A stretch of DNA of 10,724 bases from Comamonas sp. lk (GTDB lineage: Bacteria > Pseudomonadota > Gammaproteobacteria > Burkholderiales > Burkholderiaceae_C), in NCBI GenBank assembly GCA_945901215.1, contig CAMDKE010000065.1, forward strand, positions 1 to 10,724. Direction: 5' to 3'. Numbering within the stretch: position 1 is the stretch's first letter; the number at the start of each line of letters is the position of its first letter. This document shows positions 1-6,501 of this stretch, piece by piece. The notes beneath the pieces are model-generated. The model saw nothing but the letters and a program-made list of their open reading frames with translations, was not told the origin of the DNA and made no database searches. Position numbers and translations under genes: made by a program.

Positions 1-1219
1 TCACCTCAGCACCAGTAGCCAGCTTGTCCAAATAGTCCGCCCATTGCTGCATCATGGCTGTGCGGTGTTTCAGGTACTGCGTGCGGTTATAGGCCCGGCC
101 ATTGGCATCCTTCACCGCGTGCGCTAACTGTGCTTCGATCACCAGCGGGTCAATATTCAATTCCTCTGCCAGCAGCGTGCGCGCCGTTGCCCGGAAACCA
201 TGCACGCTCTGTGCATCCGGCCCGTAGCCTAGCGTCAACAGCGCCGCCCGCAGGGTGTTGTCACTGATTGGCCTGTCGTGGCTGCGCTCACCATGAAACA
301 ACAATGGGCCATGCCCGGTCAACGGGTGCAGCTTGCGCAGTATTTCCACGGCCTGTGCGGGCAGTGGCACTTGGTGCGGGTCGCCGTTGCGCTTACCGTC
401 AACGCTTCGTTTCATGCGAGCCGCTGGAATAGTCCACATAGCCCCGTCAAGATCAAATTCAGCCCATGCCGCCGCCCGTAGTTCGCCGGGTCGCTGAAAT
501 AGCATAGGTGCCAATTGCAGCGCCGCCCGCACTATCGGCCCGCCCTGATAGCCACGGATCACGCGGATCAGTTCGCCCAGCTTTACCGGGTCGGTAATGG
601 CTGCAAAGTGTTTGCCGTGGTGGGGCTTCAATGCGCCGCGAATATCGGCGGTTATGTCGCGTGGTGTCCGGCCCGTGGCAACCGCATAGCGCCAGACTTG
701 CCCCGCCGTGGTCAATACCCGGTGTGCAACATCTAACGCGCCGCGTTCCTCTACCCTGCGCACCGTGGCCAGTAGCTCGATTGCTTCAATGTCGCTGATA
801 CGCCGCGCCCCCAAAAATGGGAACAGGTCTTTTTCAAGGTTGCGCTTTTCCCGAATGGCGTAATGACTGCTCCAACTGTCCAGCTTCATTGCGTACCATT
901 CCAGCGCCGTTACCTTAAAAGTGGCCGCGTCCGGTGTGGTGGCTTTCAGCTTTTCAACCTTGCGCACCTGTACCGGATCAACCCCGGTGGATTTTTTCAA
1001 CTTCGCCGCGTCACGGGCTTTGCGGGCATCCTTTGCGCCTACGTCTGGGTAACTGCCCAAAGCCATGCGACCCTCTTTGCCATCTTTGCGGTATTTGTAG
1101 AACCATCGTTTTGACCCCGCCGGACTGACTTCAAGGTACAAACCGCCAGAACAAGCCAGCCGCGCCCGTGTTTTTCCCGGCGGGCAAGTCGCGTTTTTGC
1201 ATTCGGCATCGGTCAACAT
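1..1219 (-). CDS. P4-type tyrosine integrase of a genomic island (3' end cut by window)
   Basis: Site-specific tyrosine recombinase that would integrate and excise the island to the left. I translated the frame by hand: 406 codons from ATG at 1219, still open at base 1, so the stop lies outside the window. From memory of close relatives only about 5-10 residues are missing. The N-terminal part (about 1-90) is the arm-binding DUF4102 type, with GGLYLEVSPAG at 25-35 and ALGSYPDV at 53-60. The catalytic domain shows Arg in FQRPGELR (R243), HGFR at 340-343, QLAH at 364-367 and a likely nucleophile Tyr377 in AYNR, ten residues after that His. A Shine-Dalgarno AGGAG (plus-strand 1230-1234) sits 10 bases from the ATG, and one of the upstream repeat boxes fills that gap. 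The gene starts 228 bp past the 3' end of tRNA-Pro, as is usual for P4-type integrases that use tRNA ends as targets. Family assignment is firm; present activity is unknown. Confidence 0.93.
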   Translation of the reverse strand, partial: MLTDAECKNATCPPGKTRARLACSGGLYLEVSPAGSKRWFYKYRKDGKEGRMALGSYPDVGAKDARKARDAAKLKKSTGVDPVQVRKVEKLKATTPDAATFKVTALEWYAMKLDSWSSHYAIREKRNLEKDLFPFLGARRISDIEAIELLATVRRVEERGALDVAHRVLTTAGQVWRYAVATGRTPRDITADIRGALKPHHGKHFAAITDPVKLGELIRVIRGYQGGPIVRAALQLAPMLFQRPGELRAAAWAEFDLDGAMWTIPAARMKRSVDGKRNGDPHQVPLPAQAVEILRKLHPLTGHGPLLFHGERSHDRPISDNTLRAALLTLGYGPDAQSVHGFRATARTLLAEELNIDPLVIEAQLAHAVKDANGRAYNRTQYLKHRTAMMQQWADYLDKLATGAEV

Positions 1220-1334
1220 GGGGGAACAACTCCTATTTCAGACTGGGGGAACAACCGGGTTTCATTGGGGAACGGGGGAACAATTACCCCCAAAACCCTG
1301 TTTTCTCCGACTTGTTCCCCCGTATGTTCCCCCA
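1219..1334. repeat. Cluster of six TGGGGGAACAAC-type boxes upstream of the integrase
   Basis: Direct copies lie at 1219-1230 (TGGGGGAACAAC), 1244-1255 (identical), 1266-1273 (short, four G) and 1273-1283 (CGGGGGAACAA). Inverted copies lie at 1312-1322 (TTGTTCCCCCG, the exact complement of the 1273 copy) and 1325-1334 (TGTTCCCCCA). A degenerate inverted copy may lie at 1284-1292 (TTACCCCCA). The first box overlaps the integrase ATG. Arm-type sites bound by the N-terminal domain of tyrosine integrases form this kind of short, mixed-orientation array near attP, and P4 Int represses its own promoter by binding there. That these are Int arm sites is an inference from position and pattern. Confidence 0.75.
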
Positions 1335-1373
1335 CTTTGGCTTATCAGTCAATAGCCTTCGTTAGTGGTTCTT

Positions 1374-1399
1374 ATTGCGTAAATGATTGATTTACCAAT
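1374..1399 (-). promoter_or_regulatory. Palindrome containing an exact IHF consensus match (candidate)
   Basis: On the minus strand 1392-1380 reads AATCAATCATTTA, which fits the IHF consensus WATCAANNNNTTR at every defined position. It lies inside an inverted repeat: GTAAAT at 1379-1384 and ATTTAC at 1390-1395, extended outward by ATTG (1374-1377) and CAAT (1396-1399) around one bulged base at 1378. IHF bends DNA in the attachment sites of many tyrosine integrases, and this site lies between tRNA-Pro and int where an att arm is expected. One 13-base consensus match can occur by chance, so function is an inference. Confidence 0.45.
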
Positions 1400-1400
1400 G

Positions 1401-1432
1401 AAAAAAGCCGCTAAGTAGTCATACCTAGCGGC
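1401..1432 (-). terminator. Intrinsic terminator after tRNA-Pro
   Basis: GCCGCTA (1407-1413) and TAGCGGC (1426-1432) form a 7-bp GC-rich stem with a 12-base loop. Read on the minus strand the stem is followed directly by six T (the A-run at 1401-1406). It begins 16 bases past the tRNA 3' end and faces the right way to end tRNA transcription before int. Confidence 0.82.
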
Positions 1433-1447
1433 CTTTAAACTGTCTAA

Positions 1448-1480
1448 TGGTCGGTGTGAAAGGATTCGAACCTTCGACCC
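1448..1480 (-). other. Probable attachment core at the 3' end of tRNA-Pro (extent not fixed)
   Basis: P4-type integrases usually recombine within the 3' part of a tRNA gene, leaving an intact tRNA at one junction and a copy of its 3' end at the other. The intact tRNA-Pro beside int suggests that this segment, covering the T-arm, acceptor strand and CCA, is one attachment core. The second copy would lie beyond the left edge; none is present in the window. The boundaries given are only the likely range. Confidence 0.45.
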
Positions 1481-1524
1481 CTTGCACCCCATGCAAGTGC
1501 GCTACCAGGCTGCGCCACACACCG
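1448..1524 (-). tRNA. tRNA-Pro, anticodon GGG
   Basis: A 77-base cloverleaf can be folded by hand. The acceptor stem pairs CGGTGTG with CACACCG, followed by discriminator A and an encoded CCA. The D stem pairs GCGC with GCGC. The anticodon stem pairs CTTGC with GCAAG around the loop ATGGGGT, giving anticodon GGG. The T arm reads GAAGG-TTCGAAT-CCTTT with one G-T wobble. The sequence resembles E. coli proL. The gene has its own -10 box upstream and a terminator downstream, and its 3' end faces the integrase, so it is probably also the insertion site of the island. Confidence 0.97.
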
Positions 1525-1536
1525 AATCAGCCCTCA

Positions 1537-1542
1537 ATTATA
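1537..1542 (-). promoter_or_regulatory. -10 box of the tRNA-Pro promoter
   Basis: The minus strand reads TATAAT at 1542-1537, a perfect -10 hexamer ending 12 bases before the mature tRNA 5' end. The following TGAGGGC is G-rich, like the discriminators of stable-RNA promoters. The best -35 at 17-bp spacing (AATGAA, 1565-1560) is poor and overlaps the merR stop codon, so the exact promoter is uncertain. Confidence 0.55.
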
Positions 1543-1560
1543 ACCGTCTGAAGCCCGCTT

Positions 1561-2013
1561 TCATTGATCCGGTGTGCAGAGCATCTCTCTAATTTCCAGC
1601 AGCTCCGAGCGGAATTCCAACCATGAATCGCCGGGTTTGTCACCGCAAAGCAGTGTGGGCGCGACATCATTTTCAGGCGACATGTGCATGGCCTCACCAA
1701 TGGTCTGAAATTGTTCGGAACCAAGCTCCGCTTCGGGGCGGGAGTCCCCTGAGAGCTCACCGAGTTCTTGTAAGCGGTTGCGCGCACCGCTGATCGTAAA
1801 GCCCTTGTCATACAGCAAGTCGCGGATGCGGCGGATCATGAGCACTTCGTGGTGCTGGTAATAGCGACGGTTGCCGCGCCGCTTCATCGGGCGCAGTTGG
1901 GTAAATTCCTGTTCCCAGTAGCGCAGCACATGCGGTTTGACCCCGCACAATTCCCCAACCTCACCAATCGTGAAGTAGCGTTTAGCGGGGATAGCTGGGA
2001 GGATATTCTCCAT
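1561..2013 (-). CDS. MerR-family transcriptional regulator
   Basis: A 150-residue DNA-binding protein with an N-terminal MerR winged helix. Residues 13-28 (YFTIGEVGELCGVKPH) form the helix-turn-helix, VLRYWEQEF follows at 29-37, and the wing is at about 44-52 (KRRGNRRYY). The second recognition helix region includes IRRIRDLLYDKGFTISGAR at 60-78. The C-terminal part is short and has no recognisable ligand domain; two Cys (C123, C146) are not in a metal-site pattern I know. ATG at 2013 is preferred over a TTG three codons upstream because family members start about ten residues before the helix-turn-helix. No good Shine-Dalgarno is visible. The gene follows ihfA by 109 bp and precedes tRNA-Pro by 36 bp, an arrangement I recall as common in Burkholderiales. 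Its target and inducer are unknown. Confidence 0.88.
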   Translation of the reverse strand: MENILPAIPAKRYFTIGEVGELCGVKPHVLRYWEQEFTQLRPMKRRGNRRYYQHHEVLMIRRIRDLLYDKGFTISGARNRLQELGELSGDSRPEAELGSEQFQTIGEAMHMSPENDVAPTLLCGDKPGDSWLEFRSELLEIREMLCTPDQ

Positions 2014-2122
2014 GGAAATCAATATGATAGGCGCGGGGGTGCAGAGATTACTCTAAGTACGGCTTGGACGCAATGAAGCGCTGGGCGGCCAAGATGCAAA
2101 AAGCGAAAAATAGTTCGACCGA

Positions 2123-2455
2123 CTACGCTGAGGGCTTGCCGTCGTCTTGAATTTGGTCTTTGAGCTTGTGGCTGGCGTGGAAGGTGACGACCCGCCTGGC
2201 GTCGATGGCGATGGCTTCGCCGGTGCGCGGGTTACGGCCTGGGCGTGGCGCTTTGGTGCGGATTTGAAAGTTTCCAAAGCCAGAAATTTTGACATCCGAA
2301 CCATCAACCAGGCGCGCAGCAATCAAGTCGAAAAACGCGTCAACCATGTCTTTTGACTCGCGCTTGTTCAGGCCGAGTTGCTCAAACAGCAGCTCGGCCA
2401 ACTGGGCCTTGGTAACGGCCGAGGTCTCCAGGCTGTCAACAGATATCTCCATCAT
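2123..2455 (-). CDS. ihfA: Integration host factor subunit alpha
   Basis: Nucleoid-associated DNA-bending protein that pairs with IhfB and acts in recombination, replication and transcription. The 110-residue product has the HU/IHF fold: an N-terminal helical part (LTKAQLAELLFEQ-like region at 14-27, then KRESKDMVDAFFDLIA at 31-46), ISGFGNFQIR at 57-66, and the beta-arm with RPGRNPRTGE at 71-80. Pro76 in GRNP is the residue expected to intercalate at the kink. Two adjacent ATGs, 2455 and 2452, are possible starts; an AGAAG stretch lies immediately upstream, so either may be used. The gene begins 34 bp after the pheT stop and is probably cotranscribed with pheST, as in E. coli. A candidate IHF site lies near the integrase at the left of the window. 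Confidence 0.96.
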   Translation of the reverse strand: MMEISVDSLETSAVTKAQLAELLFEQLGLNKRESKDMVDAFFDLIAARLVDGSDVKISGFGNFQIRTKAPRPGRNPRTGEAIAIDARRVVTFHASHKLKDQIQDDGKPSA

Positions 2456-2489
2456 GCTTCTTTCGATTTCAAGGCAATCACACCGAGGC

Positions 2490-4919
2490 CTATGCCCGAA
2501 GGCGTGCACCAAGCTGCCGCGTGAGTTGGGCTATGACCGCCTCTACGGTAGAGTCAATTTGCTCTTCCGTCAAGGTGGCAACGTCGCTGTGTAGCGTCAA
2601 GCGCACAGCCAGACTGCGCAGGGGAGTCCCAGCACTATCCGATGCTTGACCTACAGGACGGTACACGTCAAAAAGTTGCGCATCCTGCAGCAAGCCCAGG
2701 GTGGGTGCAGCAAAAATTTCAGCCATCAGGCTGCTGTGTGACACCGAGTCGGCCACCAGCACGGCGATATCGCGCTGCACGGCCTGGAGCTTGGGCACCG
2801 CTTGCGCCACAGCAACGCGGGTTTGCAGCACCGCGCCCAAATCGAGTTCAAACACCACCGGGCTCTGGTTCAGTTCATAGGCCTGGCGCCATTGGGGGTG
2901 GAGTTCTCCAACGTAGCCAATAGAGCGACCGCTCACCATGACCTGGGCGCAACGACCGGGATGCATCGCGGGGTGCATACCGGGCAGAAAGTCTGGCTTC
3001 AGCGGGGCAAAAAGCGCCTTAACGTCGCCCTTGACATCAAAGAAATCGACCCCGGTGTCTTTGCGCCCCCATTGCAGCGCATCCACCGAGCCCGACGCCA
3101 ATCCGGCCACCCGCATCGGCTGGTCGAAACCTTGCACCGTGGTGTCGGTGTTTTGTACCGCCGCATTGCGCAGAAACACGCGACCCAGCTCAAACACCCG
3201 GACGCGCGGCGCCTTGCGCGCTTGGTTGAACTGCAGCACTTGCACCAGCGAACCAATGAGCGACGAGCGCATCACGCTCATCTGGCTGGCAATCGGATTT
3301 TGCAGTTTGATAGGCGCGGTATTGGCCGCCAGCTGGCGCTCCCAGCGCTCTTCCACAAAGCTAAAATTGATGGTTTCCTGATAGCCCATGGCTGCCAGCG
3401 CGCGGCGCACGGCAAACGGGCTGCGTTGCGCCTCGGGGCGCAGCTTGGCGGTGATCGGCCCCAGCGGCGGCGTGTGCGGCAACTGGTCGTAGCCCACCAT
3501 GCGGGCCACTTCCTCAATCAGGTCTTCTTCGATCTGCAGGTCAAAGCGGAAAGTCGGCGGCACCACGGTCAAAACACCCTCGGCCTGGGCGACATCAAGC
3601 CCCAGAGCGCGCAAGGCGTCAAAGCACTGCGCCTGGGTCAAGGGCATGCCAATAATTTTTGCGGCGCGCGCCACCCGCAGTTGCACGGGCGCAGGCACCG
3701 GCATGTGGGGCTGCTGGTCGTCGACCGGGCCGCACGTCGTGTCGGGCGTGCCGCAGATGTCCACAATCAGCCGCGTGAGGCGCTCAATATGCTCCACCGT
3801 GGACGCGGGGTCCACGCCGCGCTCAAAGCGGTGGCCGGCGTCGGTGGAAAAGTTGAAGCGCCGCGAGCGCCCTGCAATCGCCCTGGGCCACCAGAAAGCA
3901 GCTTCCACATACACATGGCGCGTGGCGTCGGACACTGCAGTGGCGTCACCGCCCATGATGCCCGCCAACGATTCGACTTGTTGCTCATCGGCAATCACAC
4001 CCACCTGGCCATCGACTTCGACCGTGTTGCCATTGAGCAGCTTGATCTGCTCCCCCGACCTGCCCCAGCGCACGTCCAAGCCGCCGTGGATTTTGTCCAG
4101 GTCAAAAATATGCGATGGGCGGCCCAGCTCAAACATCACGTAATTAGAAATGTCCACCAAGGCGGTGACGCTGCGCTGGCCGCAGCGCGCCAGGCGGTCC
4201 ACCATCCATTGCGGCGTCTTGGCTTGCGGATTAAGGTTGCGAATCAAGCGGCCGGAAAAACGACCGCACAGATCGGGGGCACTGACCGTCACTTTCAGGG
4301 TATCAGCATTACCCAAGGCAACTGGGGGAAATTCGGGCGCCAGCAGCGGCGCGCCGGTGAGGGCCGCCACTTCGCGGGCCACGCCATAGACGCTCAGGCA
4401 ATGCGCAAGATTGGGCGTGAGCTTGAGCGTGAACAAGGTGTCGTCCAGGTTCAGGTGCTCCCGAATGCTTTGGCCCAAAGGTGCGTCTGGCGCGAGCTCT
4501 AGCAGTCCGCCATGGTCATCGGCGAGCTGCAGCTCTTTGGCCGAACACAACATGCCCTGGCTCTCCACGCCGCGCAATTGCCCGACTTTGATGACGAAGG
4601 GCTTGCCGTCAGCGCCGGGAGGCAACTCGGCGCCCACCAGGGCACAGGGCACACGGATGCCCACGCGGGCATTGGGCGCGCCGCACACGATATTGAGCAG
4701 CTCAGGCGCTCCCACGTCGACCTTGCAAACACGCAAGCGGTCGGCGTTGGGGTGCTGCTCGGCATGGCGGATTTCGCCCACAACTATGTGGCTAAACGGC
4801 GGCGCCACGGGCTTGAGGTCTTCCACCTCCAGGCCCGCCATGGTCAGGGTGTGCGCCAGTTGTGCGGTGGTGAGCGGCGGGTTGCAAAAGGCCCGCAACC
4901 AGGATTCAGGGAATTGCAT
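2490..4919 (-). CDS. pheT: Phenylalanine--tRNA ligase beta subunit
   Basis: Beta chain of the (alpha-beta)2 class II synthetase that charges tRNA-Phe. At 809 residues it is full length. In order I see the N-terminal domain; an OB-fold tRNA-binding domain at about 40-155 (LNIVCGAPNARVG at 75-87); the B3/B4 editing region at about 215-390 (STDAGHRFERGVDP at 358-371); the B5 domain with its acidic site FRFDLQIEEDLIEEV at 457-471; the catalytic-like core (NPIASQMSVMRSSL at 541-554); and a C-terminal FDX-ACB domain from about 710 (QRDIAVLV at 715-722). ATG at 4919 gives the standard start MQFPESWLR, with AAGAG just upstream. It follows pheS by 15 bp and precedes ihfA by 34 bp, so the three are likely one transcript. 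A long open frame on the opposite strand is a by-product of codon bias. Confidence 0.98.
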   Translation of the reverse strand: MQFPESWLRAFCNPPLTTAQLAHTLTMAGLEVEDLKPVAPPFSHIVVGEIRHAEQHPNADRLRVCKVDVGAPELLNIVCGAPNARVGIRVPCALVGAELPPGADGKPFVIKVGQLRGVESQGMLCSAKELQLADDHGGLLELAPDAPLGQSIREHLNLDDTLFTLKLTPNLAHCLSVYGVAREVAALTGAPLLAPEFPPVALGNADTLKVTVSAPDLCGRFSGRLIRNLNPQAKTPQWMVDRLARCGQRSVTALVDISNYVMFELGRPSHIFDLDKIHGGLDVRWGRSGEQIKLLNGNTVEVDGQVGVIADEQQVESLAGIMGGDATAVSDATRHVYVEAAFWWPRAIAGRSRRFNFSTDAGHRFERGVDPASTVEHIERLTRLIVDICGTPDTTCGPVDDQQPHMPVPAPVQLRVARAAKIIGMPLTQAQCFDALRALGLDVAQAEGVLTVVPPTFRFDLQIEEDLIEEVARMVGYDQLPHTPPLGPITAKLRPEAQRSPFAVRRALAAMGYQETINFSFVEERWERQLAANTAPIKLQNPIASQMSVMRSSLIGSLVQVLQFNQARKAPRVRVFELGRVFLRNAAVQNTDTTVQGFDQPMRVAGLASGSVDALQWGRKDTGVDFFDVKGDVKALFAPLKPDFLPGMHPAMHPGRCAQVMVSGRSIGYVGELHPQWRQAYELNQSPVVFELDLGAVLQTRVAVAQAVPKLQAVQRDIAVLVADSVSHSSLMAEIFAAPTLGLLQDAQLFDVYRPVGQASDSAGTPLRSLAVRLTLHSDVATLTEEQIDSTVEAVIAQLTRQLGARLRA

Positions 4920-4934
4920 AGGCTCTTATTGGGA

Positions 4935-6005
4935 TTATTGGAACTGCGAGAGAAAGCGGATGTCGCCATCAAAAAACAGACGCAGGTCGTTGACACCATA
5001 GCGCAGCATGGTCAGGCGGTCCGGGCCCATGCCAAAGGCAAAGCCGATGAATTTTTCGGGGTCCAGGCCCATATTGCGAATCACATTGGGATGGACCTGA
5101 CCAGAACCGGCCACTTCCAGCCAGCGCCCGGCCAGGGGGCCTCCGGCAAACTGGATGTCAATCTCGGCGCTGGGCTCGGTAAACGGGAAAAAACTGGGGC
5201 GAAAGCGCAAGACCAGGTCATCGCTTTCGAAAAATGTGCGGCAAAAGTCGGTAAACACGAACTTCAGGTCTTTGAAGCTCACGTTCTCCCCCACCCACAG
5301 GCCTTCGCACTGGTGGAACATGGGCGAATGCGTGGCGTCGCTGTCCACACGGTAGGTACGTCCGGGGGCGATCACGCGAATCTCGGGCATATCACCGGCA
5401 AACAGGCTATCGCTGGAGTCGCCAGCGGCGGCGCGGTATTTTTTGACGTGCTGCACCGCATAGCGGATTTGCATCGGGCTGGTGTGGGTGCGCAGCAACA
5501 GGGGCGCTTTGTCGGTGCCGCCTTCGACATAAAAAGTGTCATGCATCGAACGCGCGGGATGGTCTTCGGGCGTGTTGAGCGCGGTGAAGTTGAACCAGTC
5601 TGTCTCAATCTCGGGGCCCAGTGCCACGTCAAAGCCCATGGAACCAAAAATGGCCTCAATGCGCTCCAGCGTCAACGACACAGGGTGCAAACCGCCGGCG
5701 CCACGCTGACGGCCGGGCAGAGTCACATCCAGCGCCTCGGCTTGCAATTGCAGTTGCAATTCGGCATCGGCCAGGGCCTGGCGGCGCTGGGTGAGTGCGG
5801 CCTCGATCGACTGTTTGGCCACGTTAATGGCAGCACCGCGCGACTTTTTCTCGTCCACGCTGAGTGCGGCCATGCCCTTCATCAGCTCTGTCATGCGGCC
5901 GGACTTGCCGAGGAACAGGGCCTTGGCGTTTTCAAGTTCAGCCGGCGTCACTGCCTGGGCAAAGGCAGCGGTGGCGGCGTCGACGATCTCAAACAGGTCG
6001 GTCAT
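4935..6005 (-). CDS. pheS: Phenylalanine--tRNA ligase alpha subunit
   Basis: Catalytic alpha chain of phenylalanyl-tRNA synthetase, 356 residues, normal length. An N-terminal coiled-coil arm (about 1-90) that contacts tRNA precedes the class II catalytic domain. Visible motifs are HPARSMHDTFY at 149-159, DATHSPMFHQCEGLWVG at 223-239 (motif 2), FRPSFFPFTEPSAEID at 268-283, and the ATP-binding motif 3 from GFAFGMGPDR at 321-330. ATG at 6005 gives MTDLFEIV, the usual start. The frame stays open upstream to a GTG at 6092, but that extension crosses the hairpin before the gene and has no family counterpart. The Shine-Dalgarno is weak. The gene is followed by pheT after 15 bp. The upstream terminator-like hairpin suggests that expression is tuned separately from rplT. 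Confidence 0.98.
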   Translation of the reverse strand: MTDLFEIVDAATAAFAQAVTPAELENAKALFLGKSGRMTELMKGMAALSVDEKKSRGAAINVAKQSIEAALTQRRQALADAELQLQLQAEALDVTLPGRQRGAGGLHPVSLTLERIEAIFGSMGFDVALGPEIETDWFNFTALNTPEDHPARSMHDTFYVEGGTDKAPLLLRTHTSPMQIRYAVQHVKKYRAAAGDSSDSLFAGDMPEIRVIAPGRTYRVDSDATHSPMFHQCEGLWVGENVSFKDLKFVFTDFCRTFFESDDLVLRFRPSFFPFTEPSAEIDIQFAGGPLAGRWLEVAGSGQVHPNVIRNMGLDPEKFIGFAFGMGPDRLTMLRYGVNDLRLFFDGDIRFLSQFQ

Positions 6006-6037
6006 AGCAAAACGATCAATCTCGGGAGTCAAGGAAA

Positions 6038-6069
6038 AAGGGCTAGCGCTTTTACAAGCTCTAGCCCTT
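6038..6069 (-). terminator. Terminator-like hairpin between rplT and pheS
   Basis: AAGGGCTAG (6038-6046) pairs with CTAGCCCTT (6061-6069). The pairing continues inward past one mismatch (AAGGGCTA-GCGCTT, loop TTAC, AAGCTC-TAGCCCTT), giving a stem of 14 positions with one mismatch. On the minus strand the descending arm runs into CCCTTTTT, so the RNA has the form of an intrinsic terminator. It lies 32 bp before the pheS ATG. It may reduce read-through into pheST or act as an attenuator. No Phe-rich leader peptide like E. coli pheL is visible upstream. Confidence 0.7.
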
Positions 6070-6116
6070 GTCTCTGGTGCGCCATGCGCCACTTTTCAAG
6101 GCGCAGGGGACGGGAA

Positions 6117-6476
6117 TCAGGCGGCCAGCTTGGCTTTCACTTGCTCCACAATGCCCGCAAAAGCGGCCATATCGTGCACCGCGATATCGGACAGAACCTT
6201 GCGGTCGATCTCGATATGCGCTTTTTTCAGTCCGTTGGCGAACTGGCTGTAGGTCATGCCGCATTGACGGGCTGCGGCGTTGATACGCGCAATCCACAAC
6301 TGACGGAACACCCGCTTTTTGGTACGGCGGTCACGGTAGGCATATTGCCCAGCCTTCATTACCGCTTCTTTAGCGACGCGGAAGACATTACCGCGGCGAC
6401 CGCGGAAACCCTTGGCAAGGGCGAGAACTTTTTTGTGGCGGGCGCGAGCCGTTACACCACGTTTGACGCGAGGCAT
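6117..6476 (-). CDS. rplT: 50S ribosomal protein L20
   Basis: Ribosomal protein needed for early assembly of the 50S subunit; it binds 23S rRNA. At 119 residues it matches the family length. The N-terminal basic extension (MPRVKRGVTARARHKKVL, 1-18) and the following RGRRGNVFRVAKEAV and YAYRDRRTKKRVFRQLWI stretches are typical. A good Shine-Dalgarno (AAGGAG) lies 7 bases before the ATG at 6476. It follows rpmI by 25 bp. In E. coli L20 represses translation of rpmI-rplT; a comparable control is possible here but no operator can be proved by eye. Confidence 0.98.
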   Translation of the reverse strand: MPRVKRGVTARARHKKVLALAKGFRGRRGNVFRVAKEAVMKAGQYAYRDRRTKKRVFRQLWIARINAAARQCGMTYSQFANGLKKAHIEIDRKVLSDIAVHDMAAFAGIVEQVKAKLAA

Positions 6477-6501
6477 GTGTTTACTCCTTGTTCGTCGTTA
6501 A

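Noticed and set aside
1219..1334. CRISPR-like reading of the repeated G-rich boxes.
   Set aside because: The units are only 8-12 bp, lie in both orientations and are irregularly spaced with no spacer-length pattern or cas gene; integrase arm sites fit better.
2045..2073. Possible merR promoter: TTGCGT, 17 bp, TAATCT on the minus strand, with TACT-CTA-AGTA dyad at 2049-2059.
   Set aside because: Both hexamers match consensus at only three positions and the dyad arms are 4 bp, too weak to call a promoter or MerR operator.
2494..2503. GCC-TTCG-GGC hairpin at the end of pheT.
   Set aside because: The stem is only 3 bp, lies in the coding sequence and has no T-run, so no regulatory role can be supported.
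2802..4502. A 566-codon open frame on the plus strand opposite pheT.
   Set aside because: It is antisense to an unmistakable, full-length pheT. Its product is rich in Arg, His, Gln and Ala with no recognisable domain, as expected from GC-rich codon bias on the other strand.
6006..6092. Longer pheS starting at GTG 6092 (29 extra residues).
   Set aside because: The extension is encoded by the hairpin region, has no conserved start, and MTDLFEIV at 6005 is the normal PheS N-terminus.
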